From assembly GCF_003336225.1 (NCBI RefSeq), contig NZ_QPID01000004.1, positions 248,001 through 312,000 of the forward strand: DNA of 64,000 nucleotides, written 5' to 3'. Position numbers and translations under genes: made by a program. A model generated the notes under the pieces. That model was not told where the DNA came from. It did no database searches and saw only the letters and a list, made by a program, of their open reading frames with translations. Positions 50,426-60,236 of the stretch are shown piece after piece. Every line of letters starts with the position of its first letter. The first letter of the stretch is position 1. This DNA comes from Corallincola holothuriorum. GTDB taxonomy: Bacteria > Pseudomonadota > Gammaproteobacteria > Enterobacterales > Neiellaceae.

Positions 50426-52093
50426 TTAGCCGCCCCAGGTATCTCTTAGCGCGACAGTGAGGTTAAACACCAGTCCATCTTCGCTTGAGTCTTGGTTGTC
50501 GGCACAGAAGTAGCCTTCACGCTCAAACTGGTAAGCTTGTTCAACCTTGGCCATTTTAAGCGACTGTTCAGCAAATCCTTGCTTAATTACCAAGGACTCC
50601 GGGTTTAATACTTCATGGAAGTCGTCGGCTGCAGCAGGATTAGCTACCGAGAACAAACGGTCGTAAATGCGAAACTCTGCAGGCACGGACTGTGTTGCAG
50701 ATACCCAGTGGATAACCCCTTTAACTTTACGACCATCCGCTGGATTAACACCCAAGGTCTCTGGATCGTAGGTACAATGGATCTCTTGGATTTCTCCCTT
50801 GTCGTCCTTGATAACCTCATCTGCACGCACCACATAGGCATTACGCAGACGAACCTCTTTTCCGAGTACCAGACGTTTATATTTCTTGTTAGCTTCTTCC
50901 CGGAAATCTGCACGGTCAATAAAGATCTCTTTAGTGAACGGCAGTTGGCGGACACCCATGCTTTCATCTTTGGGGTGCACCGGCGCACTGAGCATTTCGT
51001 TATGCTCTGGAGCTAAGTTACTGATAACCAGTTTTACTGGGTCAATCACTGCCATAGCCCGTGGGGCGCTGTGCTCAAGATCTTCACGGATACAAGCTTC
51101 TAACATGCCGATTTCAATCATGTTTTCTTGCTTGGTGATACCGATGCGCTTGCTGAACTCTTGAATCGACCCAGGTGTGTAACCGCGACGACGTAAGCCT
51201 GCAATTGTCGGCATACGTGGGTCATTCCAACCGGATACCAGCTTCTCTGTCACCAGCGAGTTAAGCTTGCGCTTAGACATTACTGTGTATTCTAGATTCA
51301 GACGAGAGAACTCATACTGACGCGGGTGGCAGTCGATGGTGATGTTGTCGAGTACCCAGTCATAAAGCTGGCGGTTATCCTGAAATTCTAATGTACACAG
51401 AGAATGGGTGATCCCCTCCAACGCATCAGAGATGCAGTGGGTGAAATCGTACATAGGATAGATACACCATTTGTCGCCAGTTTGGTGATGATGGGCAAAC
51501 TTCACTCGGTAAAGCACTGGATCACGCATACACATGACCGGTGATGCCATATTGATCTTGGCTCTAAGGCAGCAACTACCTTCTGCAAATTCACCTGCAC
51601 GCATCTTTTCAAACTGGGCAAGGTTTTCTTCCGGTGAAGTGTCACGATATGGGCTGTTCTTACCAGGCGCCGTTAGCGTGCCGCGATATTCACGGATCTC
51701 ATCAGGTGATAATTTATCAACGTACGCCAAGCCCTTTTCAATTAGCTCGACGGCATACTGATAAAGTTGATCAAAGTAGTTTGATGAATAGCAAATCTCG
51801 CCATTCCATTGGAAGCCTAACCAATTAACGTCGTCCATGATTGAATGAACGTAATCGATTTCCTCTTTCTCTGGATTGGTATCATCAAATCGCAGGTTAC
51901 ATTGCCCTTGATAATCTTGCGCAATACCGAAGTTCAGACAGATCGATTTAGCGTGCCCAATATGCAAGTAACCATTGGGTTCGGGAGGAAATCGAGTGTG
52001 TACCGAATTGTGTTTACCTGACGCCAGATCTTTGTCGATGATCTGACGAATAAAGTTACTCGGTTTGGTCGTGACGGCATCCGCCTCTGACAT
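50426..52093 (-). CDS. glnS: Glutaminyl-tRNA synthetase
   Basis: Class I aminoacyl-tRNA synthetase charging tRNA-Gln; 555 residues, close to E. coli GlnS. The HIGH-type motif is [20 protein letters not shown] at about residue 38, and the KMSKS-type motif appears as VMSKRKL near 270. The C-terminal beta-barrel anticodon-binding domain follows and ends with the GlnS-typical [14 protein letters not shown]. It stands as a single gene between two terminators. Confidence 0.97.
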   Translation of the reverse strand: MSEADAVTTKPSNFIRQIIDKDLASGKHNSVHTRFPPEPNGYLHIGHAKSICLNFGIAQDYQGQCNLRFDDTNPEKEEIDYVHSIMDDVNWLGFQWNGEICYSSNYFDQLYQYAVELIEKGLAYVDKLSPDEIREYRGTLTAPGKNSPYRDTSPEENLAQFEKMRAGEFAEGSCCLRAKINMASPVMCMRDPVLYRVKFAHHHQTGDKWCIYPMYDFTHCISDALEGITHSLCTLEFQDNRQLYDWVLDNITIDCHPRQYEFSRLNLEYTVMSKRKLNSLVTEKLVSGWNDPRMPTIAGLRRRGYTPGSIQEFSKRIGITKQENMIEIGMLEACIREDLEHSAPRAMAVIDPVKLVISNLAPEHNEMLSAPVHPKDESMGVRQLPFTKEIFIDRADFREEANKKYKRLVLGKEVRLRNAYVVRADEVIKDDKGEIQEIHCTYDPETLGVNPADGRKVKGVIHWVSATQSVPAEFRIYDRLFSVANPAAADDFHEVLNPESLVIKQGFAEQSLKMAKVEQAYQFEREGYFCADNQDSSEDGLVFNLTVALRDTWGG

Positions 52094-52204
52094 GGAAAAG
52101 ACCCCTAATGCTCAAAGTGACAGTTTAACCGGTCTATGATCCATGATTGTGGGCTTTAACTCAATAAAAATAGGGTAATGGTGCCGAATAGTGGCTAGAA
52201 GTTT

Positions 52205-52240
52205 GTAAAACGACGATGGCAGATCCTATCTACCATCGTC
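52205..52240 (-). terminator. Terminator of the kinase-GH3 operon
   Basis: On the minus strand GACGATGG and CCATCGTC form the base, and the stem continues with TAGAT/ATCTG to 13 base pairs around an AGG loop. GTTTTAC follows. It starts ten bases past the GH3 stop. Confidence 0.8.
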
Positions 52241-52249
52241 AATCAGCGA

Positions 52250-53950
52250 TTATTGAATGTTGATATCGAGCTCTTTCACCAGTTCAGGCTTAATCAGCGT
52301 GGTTTCTGCTTTTATTGGGCTGAGCAGCTCGGTTTTCGCTTGGAACATCCGTTTGCCTTCAGCAACCTGTGCTTTTCTGGCGCGCTCATACCAACCATCT
52401 CGCATAACGTGCAGCAACGGCATATGTAAGCGCTGAGACTTGCGTTTCGCCTCATATTCGACGTTTATTTCTCGCAATGCGTCATCAAAGGCTCTAACAA
52501 ATGCAGCGAGTTGTTCATCTTCATGATGCCCCACCAGCTCTAAGCGGAGTAGGTAGCGACTCTCTTCTGTATAGGCCTCAGCTTTGAAATGCTCCGCCAA
52601 TACACCGCTGCTGATACTGGCTTTTTGCACCGCGTCTATCACCTGATTGACACTCAGCTTTTCGCCGGTGATATTGGTCATACCGCGTCCCTTTCTAAGG
52701 AAACGTATCTTAGGCGCGTTTTTATAGAAGCCCTCAACCGTTATTACGTCATTGATATCATAGCGGTAGAGTCCACCCGTGGTGGTTAGGAAAATATAGT
52801 ATTCACCGCCAGTTTTAAGGCCATCGATGGTGATGAAGTTCCATTGGCTTGGATCATTCGGTGCGTTGAGTACGTCGTCTGCTTGTACAAATTCATAGAA
52901 ATTAACATCTAATGCCAATGGCCCTGCACAGCCCCTGTCTGATAACGGTACCGAGCAACGAGCTTCACTGGATAAGAAACCCCAATCGCGAATTTGCTTT
53001 GGCGTGTTACCGTCGGGATCGAACCAGCTGGGAAATTTATCCAAATAGTGGCCAACGGTACCGCCTTTCCAACAACCGATCAGAGCCAACTCAGGCCAGT
53101 AATCACCGGGAAGTAATCGTCCATCTCGCTTGTCATGCTGCTGCTGTAAAAATGCAGCACGGTTTGGGTTGGGTTCAATCTTGGCTTCTAATGCCTGGCG
53201 TAATTCTGCCGCCATTTTGAATTTATTGTTGAGCGTACCCTGGCGGATATCATCTATTAGCAGCTGACCGTATTCGTCAGCTTTTTCGCACATCTTCAGG
53301 ATGGAAGAGGGGTTAGCGGTTGCCAGTAGTGAAACCTTTTCACTGAGCGCAAAACGCATTAATGCGTAGTATTTTGACTCGTAATCCTCAATTTCAAACA
53401 CTTCATAGGGGATGGCATATATCTTTTGCACGATCCCTGGCATCTGCCGGTAAATGTGGCCGGAGGTAGAGCCGAAGCTCAATCCTGATTCGGTATAGCC
53501 CTCAATGGCAGGGGAGACTAAAGAAACAATTTTTCCAGCATAAAGATCAGGGTGTGCCCGTTTAGCGTGATACATCCATGCTCGCATCATGTCAGATGAT
53601 GCGGCGCGCTGACAGCTTGGGGTCACTGGAATGAATTTAGCCTTACCTGTGGTGCCACTGGTTTGAGCGAACATCACCGGCGATTCGGCAGTAAGAATAT
53701 TGCTTTCACCAGCCGTCATTCGTTCGATTTCTGGGCGGATATCTTCATATGAAACGAGAGGTAATGCCGCTTGGTATTCGGCGATGGTGTTAATTTTCGA
53801 AAAGCCGTAACGTTTACCGTATTCGGTTTCGGCATTTTGCTTGATGATCCTGTTGAGTAGGGCTTTTTGCGTATCTAAGCCTCCTTCAGCAGATTTACGA
53901 AAACGGCTGGCAGATATTTTTGCCAAGAAATGAATGATGTAACCGATCAT
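52250..53950 (-). CDS. GH3-family acyl-adenylating amide synthetase
   Basis: 566-residue protein of the GH3 family, relatives of the plant enzymes that adenylate a carboxylic acid and join it to an amino acid. The ATP motif is FAQTSGTTGKAKFIPVT near residue 105. A second nucleotide site is TTGGLYRYDINDVI, and the hinge region is RFLRKGRGMTNITGEKLS. The ATG at 53950 is preceded by AAGGAG at 11 bases; a GTG at 53962 is too close to that site. It is the last gene of a four-gene operon. The acid and amino acid substrates are unknown; membership of the family is clear. Confidence 0.85.
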   Translation of the reverse strand: MIGYIIHFLAKISASRFRKSAEGGLDTQKALLNRIIKQNAETEYGKRYGFSKINTIAEYQAALPLVSYEDIRPEIERMTAGESNILTAESPVMFAQTSGTTGKAKFIPVTPSCQRAASSDMMRAWMYHAKRAHPDLYAGKIVSLVSPAIEGYTESGLSFGSTSGHIYRQMPGIVQKIYAIPYEVFEIEDYESKYYALMRFALSEKVSLLATANPSSILKMCEKADEYGQLLIDDIRQGTLNNKFKMAAELRQALEAKIEPNPNRAAFLQQQHDKRDGRLLPGDYWPELALIGCWKGGTVGHYLDKFPSWFDPDGNTPKQIRDWGFLSSEARCSVPLSDRGCAGPLALDVNFYEFVQADDVLNAPNDPSQWNFITIDGLKTGGEYYIFLTTTGGLYRYDINDVITVEGFYKNAPKIRFLRKGRGMTNITGEKLSVNQVIDAVQKASISSGVLAEHFKAEAYTEESRYLLRLELVGHHEDEQLAAFVRAFDDALREINVEYEAKRKSQRLHMPLLHVMRDGWYERARKAQVAEGKRMFQAKTELLSPIKAETTLIKPELVKELDINIQ

Positions 53951-53983
53951 AGTGCTTGTCACTCCTTTAATTTGTGCCGTTAT

Positions 53984-55108
53984 TTATGCTGTTTCGAGAT
54001 ATCTCTTCCAGCGTACTACTTCCGGTTGAATGCCAAAGCCTGTGCCTGCCTGCAAATTAGCCATCCCGCCGGCACCTAACTGAACAATGGGTTGCATAGG
54101 GTCATCTTCCAGCAATAGTTGCCCGAAGCAGCCTTCACGCCACTTTAAGGTAGGAACGAGGTTGGCGAGCACTAAACCCGCAGATGACAGTATGCTGGTT
54201 TCACCCACTTGGGCGCCTAATTGACAATCAATACCGTTGTCGGCCGCTTTCTTGGCAAGCGCCAGTGAATTGCTGATGCCGCCACATTTTGAAATGCGTA
54301 AATTGAACAGGTGGCACGCCTTTTCATCGATAAGCGTTTGCGCGTCTGCGCGACTGCAGATCGATTCATCGACCATCACGGGGGTGATATTGGCAGAAGT
54401 AAGTTGCGCCAGCCCGTTGATATCTTGAGCAGGCAAGGGCTGTTCAATGGATTCCATTTGGTATTTTGACAGTGCAGAAAGCTGCCGTTCTGCTTCGTCT
54501 GCTGATTGCCAGGCAGCGTTAGCGTCGCCTCTGAGTGACATTGAATCACCAAGCGCTGCTCTGACGGTGGTAAGAATTTTGTGGTTATGCTGCAGGTCTG
54601 AGACCAGTTTGACCTTGCATGCCTTGACGCCGAACTGCTTAATCATTGCCGCACTGGCTGCAACATTCTCTATTTTCTCACTAGCAATTACCGCGCTGTA
54701 ACGTTGCGGTTGTTGCGGTTGGGCACTGAATAGCTGTAATACCGATTGTTCTGTACTGCGAGCATAGAGATCTAGCAGCGCCAGTTCTAATGTGCAAAAT
54801 GCTGCGTGTTCGTTGCGCGGTAGTGTTGTCAGAGCGGATGCAATCCAAGCCTGCAATTCGCTAAAATTAGTGAACTTAAGCCCCTGAACTTTAGGAAACC
54901 AACGTTCATTCAACGCAGAGACCACGCTGTCGATGGATTCGCCACTTACATACTCGCGAGGGCAGCACTCTCCATAGGCTTTTAGACCGTTCTCGTCGGT
55001 CAGACAAACGATGACATTACGTGCCAGTGAGCGAGAAGCTAACGCGTGCTGTACTTCGAAATTCATTGGAATGGCGAGAATTGATATTTCCGCCTGTTTA
55101 ATTTGCAT
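53984..55108 (-). CDS. Enolase-superfamily epimerase (MLE subgroup)
   Basis: 374-residue enzyme of the muconate-lactonizing subgroup. The ATG at 55108 follows AAGGAG at six bases. Catalytic set: KxK with Lys165/Lys167, metal ligands Asp195 (RGDANAAW), Glu222 (ESIEQP) and Asp247 (VDES), and the second-face base Lys274 (RISKCGG). Two opposing lysines are the hallmark of 1,1-proton transfer enzymes such as dipeptide epimerases and N-acyl-amino-acid racemases. It overlaps the hydrolase gene by 11 bases. Beside a GH3 amide synthetase, an N-acyl-amino-acid or dipeptide substrate is the best guess. Confidence 0.85.
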   Translation of the reverse strand: MQIKQAEISILAIPMNFEVQHALASRSLARNVIVCLTDENGLKAYGECCPREYVSGESIDSVVSALNERWFPKVQGLKFTNFSELQAWIASALTTLPRNEHAAFCTLELALLDLYARSTEQSVLQLFSAQPQQPQRYSAVIASEKIENVAASAAMIKQFGVKACKVKLVSDLQHNHKILTTVRAALGDSMSLRGDANAAWQSADEAERQLSALSKYQMESIEQPLPAQDINGLAQLTSANITPVMVDESICSRADAQTLIDEKACHLFNLRISKCGGISNSLALAKKAADNGIDCQLGAQVGETSILSSAGLVLANLVPTLKWREGCFGQLLLEDDPMQPIVQLGAGGMANLQAGTGFGIQPEVVRWKRYLETA

Positions 55109-56063
55109 TCTCAACTCCTTGTTGGCTTAACCATTGGGCGATTAGACGGCTAAGTTGGTCTGGGGTTTCAAATTGAAGTGAATGGATCTGGTCTTTATAG
55201 TCTGTTTGCTCAATTGATGAGCGACTTCTGTTTAAAAGTTCAACGACCCCCTGATTGTCGACAATATCATCGTTTTCTGCGAGGTGAAGTTGAATAGGTA
55301 ATGAGAAGCTGTCTATTTCCGCGGCGATATAGTTATCGATGGTTCGCGTCGCCCACAGGAAGCTGGCACTGACACGGCTATTTCTGAGCGGGTCATTGCT
55401 GATATATTCGACGAATGCGGGATCGTCAGTGAACATTGAAGGGCTAATTAGTCCGGGAAATAACCGTTTGTCGCAGAGCCAAGCACAAAAGCCAATTTGC
55501 ATTTTTTGCCATACTGAATAATCCACTTTGGCGACTAAGCCGGGCGTAATCAGTATCAAGCCGTCTATCTCGTCTGGATAGCTCATAGCGTAACGCAGTG
55601 CCAGCTTCCCCCCCCATGACAGGCCAATCAGATAACGTTTCTTATAACCGCGGGTGCGCTGTTCAACTAAATGCTGCAAATCTTCAATTAGTTGCAGTTC
55701 CGATGCAGCGTAGCCTGGACTTAGCCCCATATCTTGTCGATTGGTACCACTACCTCGACGGTCTGGCATGATAACGTCATAGCCCATACCGGCTAATCTG
55801 GCACCCACCAAATGAAACCAACCAGCGTGACTTTCTATGCCATGTAGATAGATAAGCGCAGTGTCGCTATCTGTTGCTGAAATATGCTGAAAGTAATTTA
55901 GCGGCTGCTCTTGGGCACCGATAAATTGTGCGGGTTGTCTATGGGTTAGCCATTGTTCAAGCTCTGCCTTTAGGGCTTGATTCTCTATATCAGTATTAGC
56001 GAGAGCCATGGGCGTCACCATGAGTGCGAGTAAAATAAAAACTGGATACAGGAAAAGATTCAT
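55098..56063 (-). CDS. Exported alpha/beta hydrolase
   Basis: 321 residues with a signal peptide (about 1-22, ending MALA). Alpha/beta hydrolase fold of the monoacylglycerol-lipase type: oxyanion motif LIYLHGIESHAGW at about 70-82, nucleophile elbow GLSWGG with Ser149, an acidic candidate in AENDDIVDN near 265 and His in DQIHSLQFE. It is the second gene of the operon; its start overlaps the kinase stop by four bases. Being exported, it would act on an ester or amide in the periplasm. The substrate is unknown. Confidence 0.85.
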   Translation of the reverse strand: MNLFLYPVFILLALMVTPMALANTDIENQALKAELEQWLTHRQPAQFIGAQEQPLNYFQHISATDSDTALIYLHGIESHAGWFHLVGARLAGMGYDVIMPDRRGSGTNRQDMGLSPGYAASELQLIEDLQHLVEQRTRGYKKRYLIGLSWGGKLALRYAMSYPDEIDGLILITPGLVAKVDYSVWQKMQIGFCAWLCDKRLFPGLISPSMFTDDPAFVEYISNDPLRNSRVSASFLWATRTIDNYIAAEIDSFSLPIQLHLAENDDIVDNQGVVELLNRSRSSIEQTDYKDQIHSLQFETPDQLSRLIAQWLSQQGVENAN

Positions 56064-58141
56064 AGGCTATTCAGTGCCTCTGATATGGGTTCTTTACTGG
56101 TCTCTTGCTTACTTAATAGTGGCGAAGAATACTTTTGCCACCAGTTTTTTGCGTGCTGTTGTGACCAAGGGTGTATGCGCTGAAGTGGTTCCAGTATTTC
56201 AATGATCTCAAAGATATCTCTGGGGCGCTGTGCTGGCTCTCGGCTGACACATTGCATCACCAACGCTGCTAACTTGGCTTCAATCGGACTGGGGACTACC
56301 TCAGTGATTGGTACTGGTTTCTCTTTTAATGCAGCTAAGGCGATTTGCAGCGCGTTGGTGCCAGTAAACAGATCTTTTCCCGAAAGCATATTATAGGCCA
56401 CAGCACCTAACGCATAGATATCGGTTCTGGGATCGCAGATCTTAGGATCTTGTAGTCGTTCCGGCGCAATGTAAGAGGGCGTACCAGCAATTGACTGTGT
56501 TTGTGTAAGCTGAGTTGCTTCCGGATCTGAGATGTCTTTGACTAAGCCAAAGTCGAGCACTTTGACATGGTCAAAAATTCCGCCTTGCTCTGACAGCATG
56601 ATATTGGGCGGCTTGATATCTCGATGAATGAGACCGCGGCTATGCGCTTCAGCAAGTGAACCGCACACTTGTAACAAAATCGCGATCACTCGCTCCTGCG
56701 GCATAGCACCAAATTCACTGATGTAATCGGCGAGGGTAAAGCCGCGAACATACTCCATGGCGTAGTAGAAAGTCCCGTCAGGGCTTAGGCCATAGTCATA
56801 GACCTGGATTGTATTTGGGTGGCCAAGCAGTGCCGTTTGTTGCACCTCTAATTCGAATCGGTCAATGACCTCTTCAGAAAGCAAACTACGTTTTAGAACT
56901 TTAAGCGCTGTCGGTCGGCGCAATAGGGCGTGCTGCGCTAAATAGACGCTGCCAATACCACCTTCTCCAATTTTCTTTTCTAACTTGTACTGGCCCAATT
57001 TTTCAAAAGCGTTTACCTGATCATCCAGACGCCGCAAACGCATTTGATAAATCACCATGGCGATGGCACTGAGCGTCAGTAGAGCAAACATCATTAATTC
57101 GGTGAACAAGAGCGGTGAAAGCAGCTGCAGCATCTCCTCTTTATTTACCTCTACAACTAGACCGATATTGAGCTCATCCACCCAAATCCAAACGCCAAGC
57201 ACATCTTCATCGCGGTAGCTGCGGTAATGCTCAAATTTTGTCGCGTTGCCGATCGATAAAGCATGTTGAACAGGAAATATTGGCAGTTGACTCTTGCTCA
57301 CCGGATCGACCAACTTAACATTGAGGATCGTTGAATTGATCTGGTCGTTGAGCAGCAATCCTCGCTGTTTTATCTCTGCCAAAAGCGGGCTTTCAGAGAT
57401 CATCAAACCGTCGCTATTGAAATAGTACATCTCGATCTGTTCGTCACTGCGATACAGTGAAGTGATGGCATTAAACTCAATGGATGCGTCCAGCAATTCC
57501 ACCAGGTAGTAATACCCTCGGTTTTCCATCTGCTCTATACGCGTGGCTATCAGCAAGATTGGGGGAAGGTTTTGGTCTGGCAAAAAGTCGTCTGAATGCA
57601 TCACTTCACTCAGCCTGAATGTGCTTTCACTGACAACTTCGATGAGCCTGACCGATGCCCGGGGCAACTGCTGGTTTATATGGCCTCGATTTGTGGATGC
57701 AACGACATAGCCGTCTTTGTTGATAATGAGAAAACCTGCAGAATCAGAAAATGACAACTCTTGGTCAACGATTTCACTTAACGACTTTTGTAATTCAGCT
57801 TTTTTTGTCACCGAGGCAGATTCTATCTGTTGTAGAAGCTTCAATACTCGATGACGTGACGCGATCCGCGTGGCGAGATTGGTCTCTGTTTTCAGCCAAA
57901 ATTTCAGTGCTGCACTTTGCGAATCCAGTTGTTGCTTAATTTTTGATTCAAAAAGATCTTCGGCGGCTTCGATAAGGTGAAAACGCAAGAACAAGCCGAG
58001 TGCAATGAGAATGATGCTGGTGATAGCGATATGTCGATAAAACGCCAACCTTCTCGGTCGTTGATAGTGCGTATTGTCTATCTTCGCGTAGGTACGCACC
58101 AAGCGTTGCTGCAGTTGTTTTGGAAGAGGAGGCTTTGCCAA
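56060..58141 (-). CDS. Transmembrane Ser/Thr protein kinase with periplasmic sensor
   Basis: 693 residues. Membrane helices at about 38-54 and 343-365 enclose a roughly 290-residue periplasmic domain resembling a double-Cache sensor. The cytoplasmic Hanks-type kinase (about 382-650) is complete: IGEGGIGSVYLA, ALKVLKR, HRDIKPPN with catalytic Asp near 505, VLDFGLVKD, and GTPSYIAPERL. Active phosphorylation of proteins in response to an external small molecule is inferred. First gene of the operon, overlapping the hydrolase by four bases; fur lies just upstream. Confidence 0.9.
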   Translation of the reverse strand: MAKPPLPKQLQQRLVRTYAKIDNTHYQRPRRLAFYRHIAITSIILIALGLFLRFHLIEAAEDLFESKIKQQLDSQSAALKFWLKTETNLATRIASRHRVLKLLQQIESASVTKKAELQKSLSEIVDQELSFSDSAGFLIINKDGYVVASTNRGHINQQLPRASVRLIEVVSESTFRLSEVMHSDDFLPDQNLPPILLIATRIEQMENRGYYYLVELLDASIEFNAITSLYRSDEQIEMYYFNSDGLMISESPLLAEIKQRGLLLNDQINSTILNVKLVDPVSKSQLPIFPVQHALSIGNATKFEHYRSYRDEDVLGVWIWVDELNIGLVVEVNKEEMLQLLSPLLFTELMMFALLTLSAIAMVIYQMRLRRLDDQVNAFEKLGQYKLEKKIGEGGIGSVYLAQHALLRRPTALKVLKRSLLSEEVIDRFELEVQQTALLGHPNTIQVYDYGLSPDGTFYYAMEYVRGFTLADYISEFGAMPQERVIAILLQVCGSLAEAHSRGLIHRDIKPPNIMLSEQGGIFDHVKVLDFGLVKDISDPEATQLTQTQSIAGTPSYIAPERLQDPKICDPRTDIYALGAVAYNMLSGKDLFTGTNALQIALAALKEKPVPITEVVPSPIEAKLAALVMQCVSREPAQRPRDIFEIIEILEPLQRIHPWSQQHAKNWWQKYSSPLLSKQETSKEPISEALNSL

Positions 58142-58189
58142 GCTATATTTCCCTATAAAAATAGATGGTTAGCTTACAAAACCTGAGTT

Positions 58190-58225
58190 TAGCCGAAACC
58201 GCTCAATAGGGCGAGTTTTCGGCTA
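58190..58225 (-). terminator. Hairpin between fur and the kinase gene
   Basis: TAGCCGAAA and TTTCGGCTA pair over nine bases with further GC pairs inside. The following T-tract on the minus strand is weak. It may end fur transcripts or sit in the kinase leader. Confidence 0.45.
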
Positions 58226-58236
58226 GATAGGCGTCA

Positions 58237-58668
58237 CTATTTGTTCTTGTTGCAGCAATCTTCTTTAGTGCAATGGCCGTAGAGGTAGAGGCTGTGATTA
58301 GTGAGATCAATGTTGTGGGACTTTGATATCTCCCGCTGGCGTTGTTCGATGGTTTCATCGACAAACTCTACAACGTCGCCGCAATCTAGGCAGACTAGAT
58401 GATCATGATGATGGCTGGTGGATAATTCAAAAACAGACTTACCGCCTTCAAAATGGTGGCGAGCAACAATACCAGCGTCGTCAAACTGGTTAAGTACACG
58501 ATAAACGGTCGCCAAACCGATCTCTTCACCGTGATCAATCAACTTTTTGTAAAGATCTTCAGCGCTTACGTGTTGATTGTCAGGGTGCTGCAACAGCTCA
58601 AGTATTTTAACCCGGGGCAAGGTTACCTTAAGTCCGGCTTTCTTGAGTGCTTGGTTTTCGTCGGTCAT
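58237..58668 (-). CDS. fur: Ferric uptake regulator
   Basis: Iron-dependent repressor, 143 residues from the ATG at 58668, which gives the canonical opening MTDENQALKKAGLKVTLPR. Earlier in-frame ATGs would add up to nine residues. The winged helix includes EEIGLATVYRVLNQFDDAGIV. The metal sites are visible in HHHDHLVCLDCGDVVEF, and a second cysteine pair lies at HCTKEDCC. It is the immediate upstream neighbour of the kinase operon and 1.2 kb from fldA. Confidence 0.95.
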   Translation of the reverse strand: MTDENQALKKAGLKVTLPRVKILELLQHPDNQHVSAEDLYKKLIDHGEEIGLATVYRVLNQFDDAGIVARHHFEGGKSVFELSTSHHHDHLVCLDCGDVVEFVDETIEQRQREISKSHNIDLTNHSLYLYGHCTKEDCCNKNK

Positions 58669-58836
58669 CCCAAATCCCATATTCTTATGAAGCACAATCG
58701 CTGTGCATTTATCTGTCTGATTATATGTTTATCCGCCCTAAAATAAACCACAAATCCGGTAACTTATTCTGTTTCTCTTGAATTATGGGGTACGCCTATA
58801 ATATCTTGATTGTGGTCAGACCAGTATGAGTGAAAA

Positions 58837-59301
58837 ATGAGAGCAGTATTTAAACGACCACAGTTACTGAAAACGTTATTAAACCTTTGGCCACCTTTTC
58901 TTTTTTGTGGCATTCGGATTGAATCACTGAGCGATGATTACCTAAAGTGCCGTGTTGGCTTGAGGCTCAGTCGTTGGAATCGGAATGCTAACGGTACCCA
59001 TTTTGGCGGCAGTCTGTTTTCGATGTCAGATCCTATTTATGCACTGATGTTAATGGGGTTATTGGGTGACCGCTATCTGATTTGTGATCAATCAGCTGAT
59101 ATCAATTTCATTAAGCCCGGTAGAGGCCGCGTTTATGCCGATTTCGAGCTGACACAGCAACGTATCGATGAGATCCGCGAAGCCACTGCTGCTGGTGCCA
59201 AACATCTGCCTGAGTTTGTGATTAACGTGATTGATGAACAGGGTGATCTCGTTGCCAAACTGCGGCGCACCCTTTATGTGCGTCATAAAAAGTCCAAGTA
59301 G
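58837..59301 (+). CDS. DUF4442 hotdog-fold protein
   Basis: 154-residue protein of the hotdog (thioesterase-like) fold, DUF4442 type. The central motif NRNANGTHFGGSLFSMSDPIYALM resembles the hot-dog helix with its preceding Asn/Gly loop, and DQSADINFIKPG is the following strand. An acyl-CoA thioesterase activity is plausible but not demonstrated for this subgroup. Single gene, divergent from fur. Confidence 0.75.
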   Translation: MRAVFKRPQLLKTLLNLWPPFLFCGIRIESLSDDYLKCRVGLRLSRWNRNANGTHFGGSLFSMSDPIYALMLMGLLGDRYLICDQSADINFIKPGRGRVYADFELTQQRIDEIREATAAGAKHLPEFVINVIDEQGDLVAKLRRTLYVRHKKSK

Positions 59302-59321
59302 TTTTAGCTAGGGAAGGACAC

Positions 59322-59344
59322 AAAAAAGGCCGCGTTTGCGGCCT
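59322..59344 (-). terminator. Terminator of the ybfF-fldA run
   Basis: GGCCGC/GCGGCC with a GTTT loop; on the minus strand it is followed by T6. It lies 28 bases past the fldA stop. Confidence 0.85.
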
Positions 59345-59371
59345 AGAGACAGTTTGCTACAGACTTGTTTG

Positions 59372-59896
59372 TTAAGCAAAAGAGTCCAAAGACATCTCTT
59401 CGCTGATCTGTTTGCACCATTTTTCAACGCGTTCCTGGGTGAGTTCAGGCTGACGATCTTCATCGATCCCTAAACCTACGAAATGGTCTTCGTCCGCCAT
59501 CGCTTTGGACGCTTCATAGTCGTAACCTTCGGTGCTCCAATGGCCGACGATGGTGGCGCCTTTCGCTTCGACGATATCACGGATAGTTCCCATGGCGTCG
59601 AGGAAGTACTCTGCGTAGTCTTCTTGATCGCCACAGCCGAAGATGCCGACGATTTTATCACTGAAATCTACCTGCTCAAGCTCGGGAAAGAAGTCGTCCC
59701 AGTCGCATTGGCTTTCGCCGTAATACCAAGTCGGAATGCCTAATAGGAGGAAATTGTACTTATCGATGTCATCGCGGCTGACTTTAGCAATGTCATGTAT
59801 GTCAGCGATCCCTTTACCCAAATTCTTTTGGATCATCTTGGCCACGGCTTCCGTGTTACCAGTATCGCTTCCGAAAAAGATACCTACAATCGACAT
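59372..59896 (-). CDS. fldA: Flavodoxin, long-chain type
   Basis: FMN electron carrier of 174 residues. The phosphate loop is FFGSDTGNTEAVAKMIQKNLG at 7-27 (Ser/Thr rich), and the aromatic FMN loops are PTWYYGESQCDWDDF and FGCGDQEDYAEYF. The extra loop makes it a long-chain flavodoxin. AGGAAA precedes the ATG. It follows ybfE as in E. coli. Confidence 0.95.
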   Translation of the reverse strand: MSIVGIFFGSDTGNTEAVAKMIQKNLGKGIADIHDIAKVSRDDIDKYNFLLLGIPTWYYGESQCDWDDFFPELEQVDFSDKIVGIFGCGDQEDYAEYFLDAMGTIRDIVEAKGATIVGHWSTEGYDYEASKAMADEDHFVGLGIDEDRQPELTQERVEKWCKQISEEMSLDSFA

Positions 59897-59961
59897 GAAT
59901 ATTTCCTGTACGCTTTGATTTTTAGTTACTTTAGTAGAGGACCTTGCTTAGGCAAAGTCGT

Positions 59962-60234
59962 TCATTCCGATAATGCATTTTGCAATATTAACGCGATCAT
60001 GGCACTTCGATTCAGTGCGTGTTGTTCGCATTGTGCATCTAACTGATCAATCAGTGTTTGATGCAGTTTAACTTCTACGCGTTTCAGCCCATTGGCTTTG
60101 TCGCGTTTAAGTTGGTTACGTTTATTGATCTTTAGTTGGGCATCACGGGACAAAGGACTGGTTTTAGGGCGTCCTGGACGTCTTTGTTGCTCAAATAGAT
60201 CTATGGTTGTTCGGTCGGTATTTTCTTTAGCCAT
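59962..60234 (-). CDS. ybfE: YbfE-like small ribbon-helix-helix protein
   Basis: 90-residue basic protein with GRPKTSPLSRDAQLKINKRN and a C-terminal segment VEVKLHQTLIDQLDAQCEQ that fits a ribbon-helix-helix (CopG-like) fold. It matches the LexA-regulated YbfE protein that precedes fldA in E. coli. DNA binding is likely, but targets are unknown. Start three bases after the DUF2788 stop; no SOS box was identified here. Confidence 0.85.
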   Translation of the reverse strand: MAKENTDRTTIDLFEQQRRPGRPKTSPLSRDAQLKINKRNQLKRDKANGLKRVEVKLHQTLIDQLDAQCEQHALNRSAMIALILQNALSE

Positions 60235-60236
60235 GT

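Noticed and set aside
58691-58706. GCACA/TGTGC palindrome in the fur leader
   Set aside because: Short 5-5-5 repeat with neither CRP nor Fur consensus; could be chance.
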